Program-made: the position numbers and the translations under genes | Shown: positions 61,792 through 64,000 of the stretch, in pieces | How the letters are laid out: each line of letters begins with the position of its first letter | Position numbering within the stretch: the stretch's first letter is position 1 | Notes under the pieces: generated by a model | Databases searched by the model: none | What the model was told of the DNA's origin: nothing | Seen by the model: the letters and a program-made list of their open reading frames with translations, nothing else | From: Gammaproteobacteria bacterium | Lineage (GTDB): Bacteria > Pseudomonadota > Gammaproteobacteria > Steroidobacterales > GCA-2729495 | DNA: 64,000 bases | NCBI GenBank assembly: GCA_014337915.1 | Contig: QUBU01000006.1 | Coordinates: 62,001 to 126,000, forward strand | Reading direction: 5' to 3'

Positions 61792-62775
61792 CTAGCGCGG
61801 CAGCAGGTCGGCGATGGCCGTGCGTTCCTCGCGCAGTTCCTTCTCGGTGGCATCCATGCGCGCCCGGCTGAAATCGCTGACGGGCAGGCCCTGGACGATT
61901 TCGTACTTGCCCTTGGCGCAGCGGCAGGGATAGGAGTAGATGATCCCCTCCTTGATGCCGTAGCTGCCGTCCGATGGCACGGCCATGCTGACCCAGTCAT
62001 CGCCCGGCGTGCCGAGCGCCCAGTCGCGGATATGGTCGATCGCCGCGGAAGCGGCCGAGGCGGCGCTGGAGAGGCCGCGCGCCTTGATGATCGCCGCGCC
62101 GCGCTGCTGCACGGTCGGGATGAAGTCATTGGCCACCCACTCCTGCGGCACCAGGTCCCGGGCGGCACGGTCGTTGACCAGCGCCTGGCTGATGTCCGGG
62201 TACTGCGTGGAGGAGTGGTTGCCCCAGATCGTCATACGCTTGATCTGGTTGACGTGAGTGCCGGTCTTCGCAGCCAGCTGTGCCAGCGCGCGGTTGTGGT
62301 CCAGCCGCGTCATCGCCGTGAAGTTCGCCGGGTTCAGGTCGGGCGCATTGCGCTGGGCGATCAATGCATTGGTGTTGGCCGGATTGCCGACCACCAGCAC
62401 GCGCAGGTTGCGGCTGGCATGGTCGTTCATGGCCTTGCCCTGCGCGGAGAAGATCCTGGCATTCTCCTTCAGCAGGTCGGCGCGCTCCATGCCCGGGCCG
62501 CGGGGCTTGGCCCCCACCAGCAGCGCATAGTCGGCGTCGCGGAAGGCTTCCTCGGCCTTGTCCGTGGCCACCACGCCCTGCAGGGCCGGGAATGCGCAGT
62601 CCTCGAGCTCCATCACCACGCCGCGCAGCGCGTTGAGCGCCGGGGTGATTTCCAGCAGCTGCAGGATGACCGGCTGGCTGGTGCCGAGCAGCTGGCCCGA
62701 GGCGATGCGGAAGGCGAGCTGGTAGCCGATCTGGCCAGCGGCGCCCGTGATGGTGACTCTGGCGGCTTGGGTCAT
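61792..62775 (-). CDS. mdh: Malate dehydrogenase
   Basis: This 327-residue enzyme oxidises malate to oxaloacetate with NAD. The Rossmann motif [18 protein letters not shown], the substrate Arg region [25 protein letters not shown] and the catalytic His in [13 protein letters not shown] are intact. It belongs to the cytosolic-type group. It ends 23 bp before a strong terminator. Confidence 0.96.
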   Translation of the reverse strand: MTQAARVTITGAAGQIGYQLAFRIASGQLLGTSQPVILQLLEITPALNALRGVVMELEDCAFPALQGVVATDKAEEAFRDADYALLVGAKPRGPGMERADLLKENARIFSAQGKAMNDHASRNLRVLVVGNPANTNALIAQRNAPDLNPANFTAMTRLDHNRALAQLAAKTGTHVNQIKRMTIWGNHSSTQYPDISQALVNDRAARDLVPQEWVANDFIPTVQQRGAAIIKARGLSSAASAASAAIDHIRDWALGTPGDDWVSMAVPSDGSYGIKEGIIYSYPCRCAKGKYEIVQGLPVSDFSRARMDATEKELREERTAIADLLPR

Positions 62776-62868
62776 GGGAAGCCTTCCTCCGTGAAGCTGG
62801 GGGTTATCGCTGGTTCCTGGCTGTCGCGCCGGTGGCGCGCAGCAACCCGGACCCTCGACGGGGCGGGG

Positions 62869-62877
62869 ATTCTACCA
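62869..62877 (-). promoter_or_regulatory. Extended -10 promoter candidate for mdh
   Basis: On the minus strand TGGTAGAAT (extended -10, TG-N-TAGAAT) lies 94 bp upstream of the mdh ATG. No good -35 is seen, as expected for this class. Confidence 0.4.
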
Positions 62878-62924
62878 TCGAAAAAAGTCGGGCCGGGAGG
62901 CGTAGTTGCCGCAGTCCGGGCGGA

Positions 62925-63269
62925 CTACGGGGCATTCTTCTTTTTGTAGATCTGCAGCTGCTCGTTGTAGCGGCCGGCCACGGCATTGAGGGCATCCACC
63001 GCGGCGTTGTGCCGCTGGGTATGCACCTTCTTCTGCTCCTCGGTGACCGTGTCCCCGAGCGCCTTTTCCTCCTCATCGAGGCAGGCCAGGTAGCTTTCCA
63101 CGGCCGCCATGTACTGCTTGACTGCCTGGTTGGCGGCCTTCATCTCGGCCTCGGTGGCGCTGGCGCCGCTCGGTATGGTGATCTCGCCCGGATACTCGCA
63201 GGCAGCCATGGCGGGCTGCAGGGCGATCATGGCCAGGGCGCTGAGCAGGATGGCGGTTGACCTTGTCAT
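62925..63269 (-). CDS. Small exported hypothetical protein
   Basis: This 114-residue protein has a signal peptide (TAILLSALAMIALQPAMAA), two Cys (CEYPGE, ACLDEEEK) likely bonded, and a helical remainder with AANQAVKQYMAAVESYLACL and KKVHTQRHNAAVDALN. No family is recognised. It stands between mdh and the EAL gene on the same strand. Confidence 0.7.
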   Translation of the reverse strand: MTRSTAILLSALAMIALQPAMAACEYPGEITIPSGASATEAEMKAANQAVKQYMAAVESYLACLDEEEKALGDTVTEEQKKVHTQRHNAAVDALNAVAGRYNEQLQIYKKKNAP

Positions 63270-63327
63270 CGCGGTGCCTCTTGGGTTGGCGGCGCCGGCC
63301 GATTATGCCGCAGCCTCCGGGGCGGCC

Positions 63328-64000
63328 TCAACCGAACAGGCGCTGGTAGGCCGCCGGCCCGTGGCGCTGCGACATCAGCAGGTCCATGAACTGCGGGGCG
63401 TTCATCGGTTCGCCGAACAGCAGGCCCTGGACGAAGTCGCAGCCGGTGGAGCGCAGGAACTCCAGCTGGTGGGTCGACTCCACGCCCTCGGCGATGACGT
63501 CGAGCTTCAGGCCGTGCCCCATCTGGATGATGGTGGCGACGATGGTGGCGTCGTCGGCGTCGGTGGCGGCATCGCGGACGAAGGACTGGTCGATCTTCAG
63601 GGTGTTGATCGGGAACTTCTGCAGCGCGCTCAGCGAGGAGTAGCCGGTGCCGAAGTCGTCGATGGCCAGCGACAGGCCCATGGCATAGAGCTCGTCGAGG
63701 ATCTTCACCGTGCGCTCCGGATCCTCCATGAGGGTGCTCTCGGTGATCTCCAGCTCCAGGCTGGCCGGCGGCACGCCATGGTGTCTGCAGATGGCGGCCA
63801 CGCGCTGCGCGAAATTCGGCTGGCGCAGCTGCTTCAGCGACAGGTTCACTGCGATCTTGCCCGGGAACGCCAGCTGCGCCTGCCAGGCGTGGAAGTCGCG
63901 GCAGACACGGTCCAGCACCCATTCGCCGATGTCGAGGATGAGGTTGCTCTCCTCCGCCAGCGGAATGAATTCCGAGGGCAGGACGATGCCGCGTTCGGAC
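63328..64000 (-). CDS. EAL-domain protein, N-terminus cut by window edge
   Basis: These are the C-terminal 223 residues of a c-di-GMP phosphodiesterase domain. Catalytic features in view include VNLSLKQLRQ, the Glu of LELEITESTLM, the DDFGTGYSSL loop, the Lys of LKIDQSFV and the EGVES motif, all intact. The EAL tripeptide itself and the sensor region lie beyond the edge. The frame is open to base 64000. Confidence 0.92.
   Translation of the reverse strand, partial: SERGIVLPSEFIPLAEESNLILDIGEWVLDRVCRDFHAWQAQLAFPGKIAVNLSLKQLRQPNFAQRVAAICRHHGVPPASLELEITESTLMEDPERTVKILDELYAMGLSLAIDDFGTGYSSLSALQKFPINTLKIDQSFVRDAATDADDATIVATIIQMGHGLKLDVIAEGVESTHQLEFLRSTGCDFVQGLLFGEPMNAPQFMDLLMSQRHGPAAYQRLFG

Overview
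The window comes from a high-GC chromosome, probably of a free-living gammaproteobacterium. Codon third positions are almost all G or C. Several genes point to the Xanthomonadales/Steroidobacterales side of the class: hemX, comM-ubiK, torF-glnK-amtB, an AlgZ/AlgR-type pair, ExeA/GspB, fadE and lptM. The arginine operon is of the Xanthomonas/Bacteroidetes type, and two genes of the mevalonate pathway are present. That pathway is uncommon in this class. Species-level placement is not possible from the sequence alone. Both ends cut a gene: hemX on the left and an EAL-domain protein on the right. I see no CRISPR array, insertion sequence, phage or rRNA. There is one tRNA, Arg-CCG.

Layout. 1-3.5 kb: hemX (partial), a DMT permease, comM, ubiK. 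3.6-6.2 kb: a nitrogen unit (TorF-like porin, PII protein, AmtB) behind a near-consensus sigma-54 promoter. 6.4-10.1 kb: a DUF4124 protein, an AlgZ/AlgR-like two-component system, a membrane-anchored cytochrome c and a Crp/Fnr regulator. 10.2-17.3 kb: tRNA-Arg, an unusual glycosyltransferase, a CDGSH protein, carbonic anhydrase and a dense run of small membrane proteins. 17.3-20.6 kb: a DksA-like protein, a FixL/FixJ-like pair and a tandem universal stress protein. 20.8-25.8 kb: molybdopterin genes, a VPLPA-CTERM protein, a MazG-like enzyme, a lipoprotein DsbA, cytochrome c4 and EngB.

26-37.9 kb is one long minus-strand unit: argR-argG-DUF1611-argC-argD-argF'-argB-argH-lptM-GNAT-polA. It runs from a strong promoter carrying two repeated palindromes to a rho-independent terminator. 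The DUF1611 gene overlaps argG and argC by 4 bp each. No classical N-acetylglutamate synthase (argA, argJ or an argB-GNAT fusion) is visible, so DUF1611 is a candidate for that first step.

37.9-44.2 kb encodes surface and exported proteins: two paralogous secreted proteins that share an N-terminal domain but end in different sorting tails, a TonB-dependent receptor and a His-rich exported protein. 44.2-50.4 kb centres on a divergent FlhC-like/FlhD-like gene pair. A perfect 38-bp palindrome lies between them, with nudC and a TANGO2-like gene on one side and an ABC-2 exporter and a YedK-type peptidase on the other. 50.4-54.6 kb holds a FakA-FakB (DAK2-DegV) fusion and the GspB/ExeA pair. 54.7-57.6 kb holds ispA and, divergently, mvaD and a phosphomevalonate-kinase-like gene. 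The rest holds a DUF4399 lipoprotein, an SDR protein, fadE, mdh, a small exported protein and the EAL protein.

The two observations most worth a second look are the FlhDC-like divergent regulatory locus (46.6-48 kb) and the arginine operon with its embedded DUF1611 gene.
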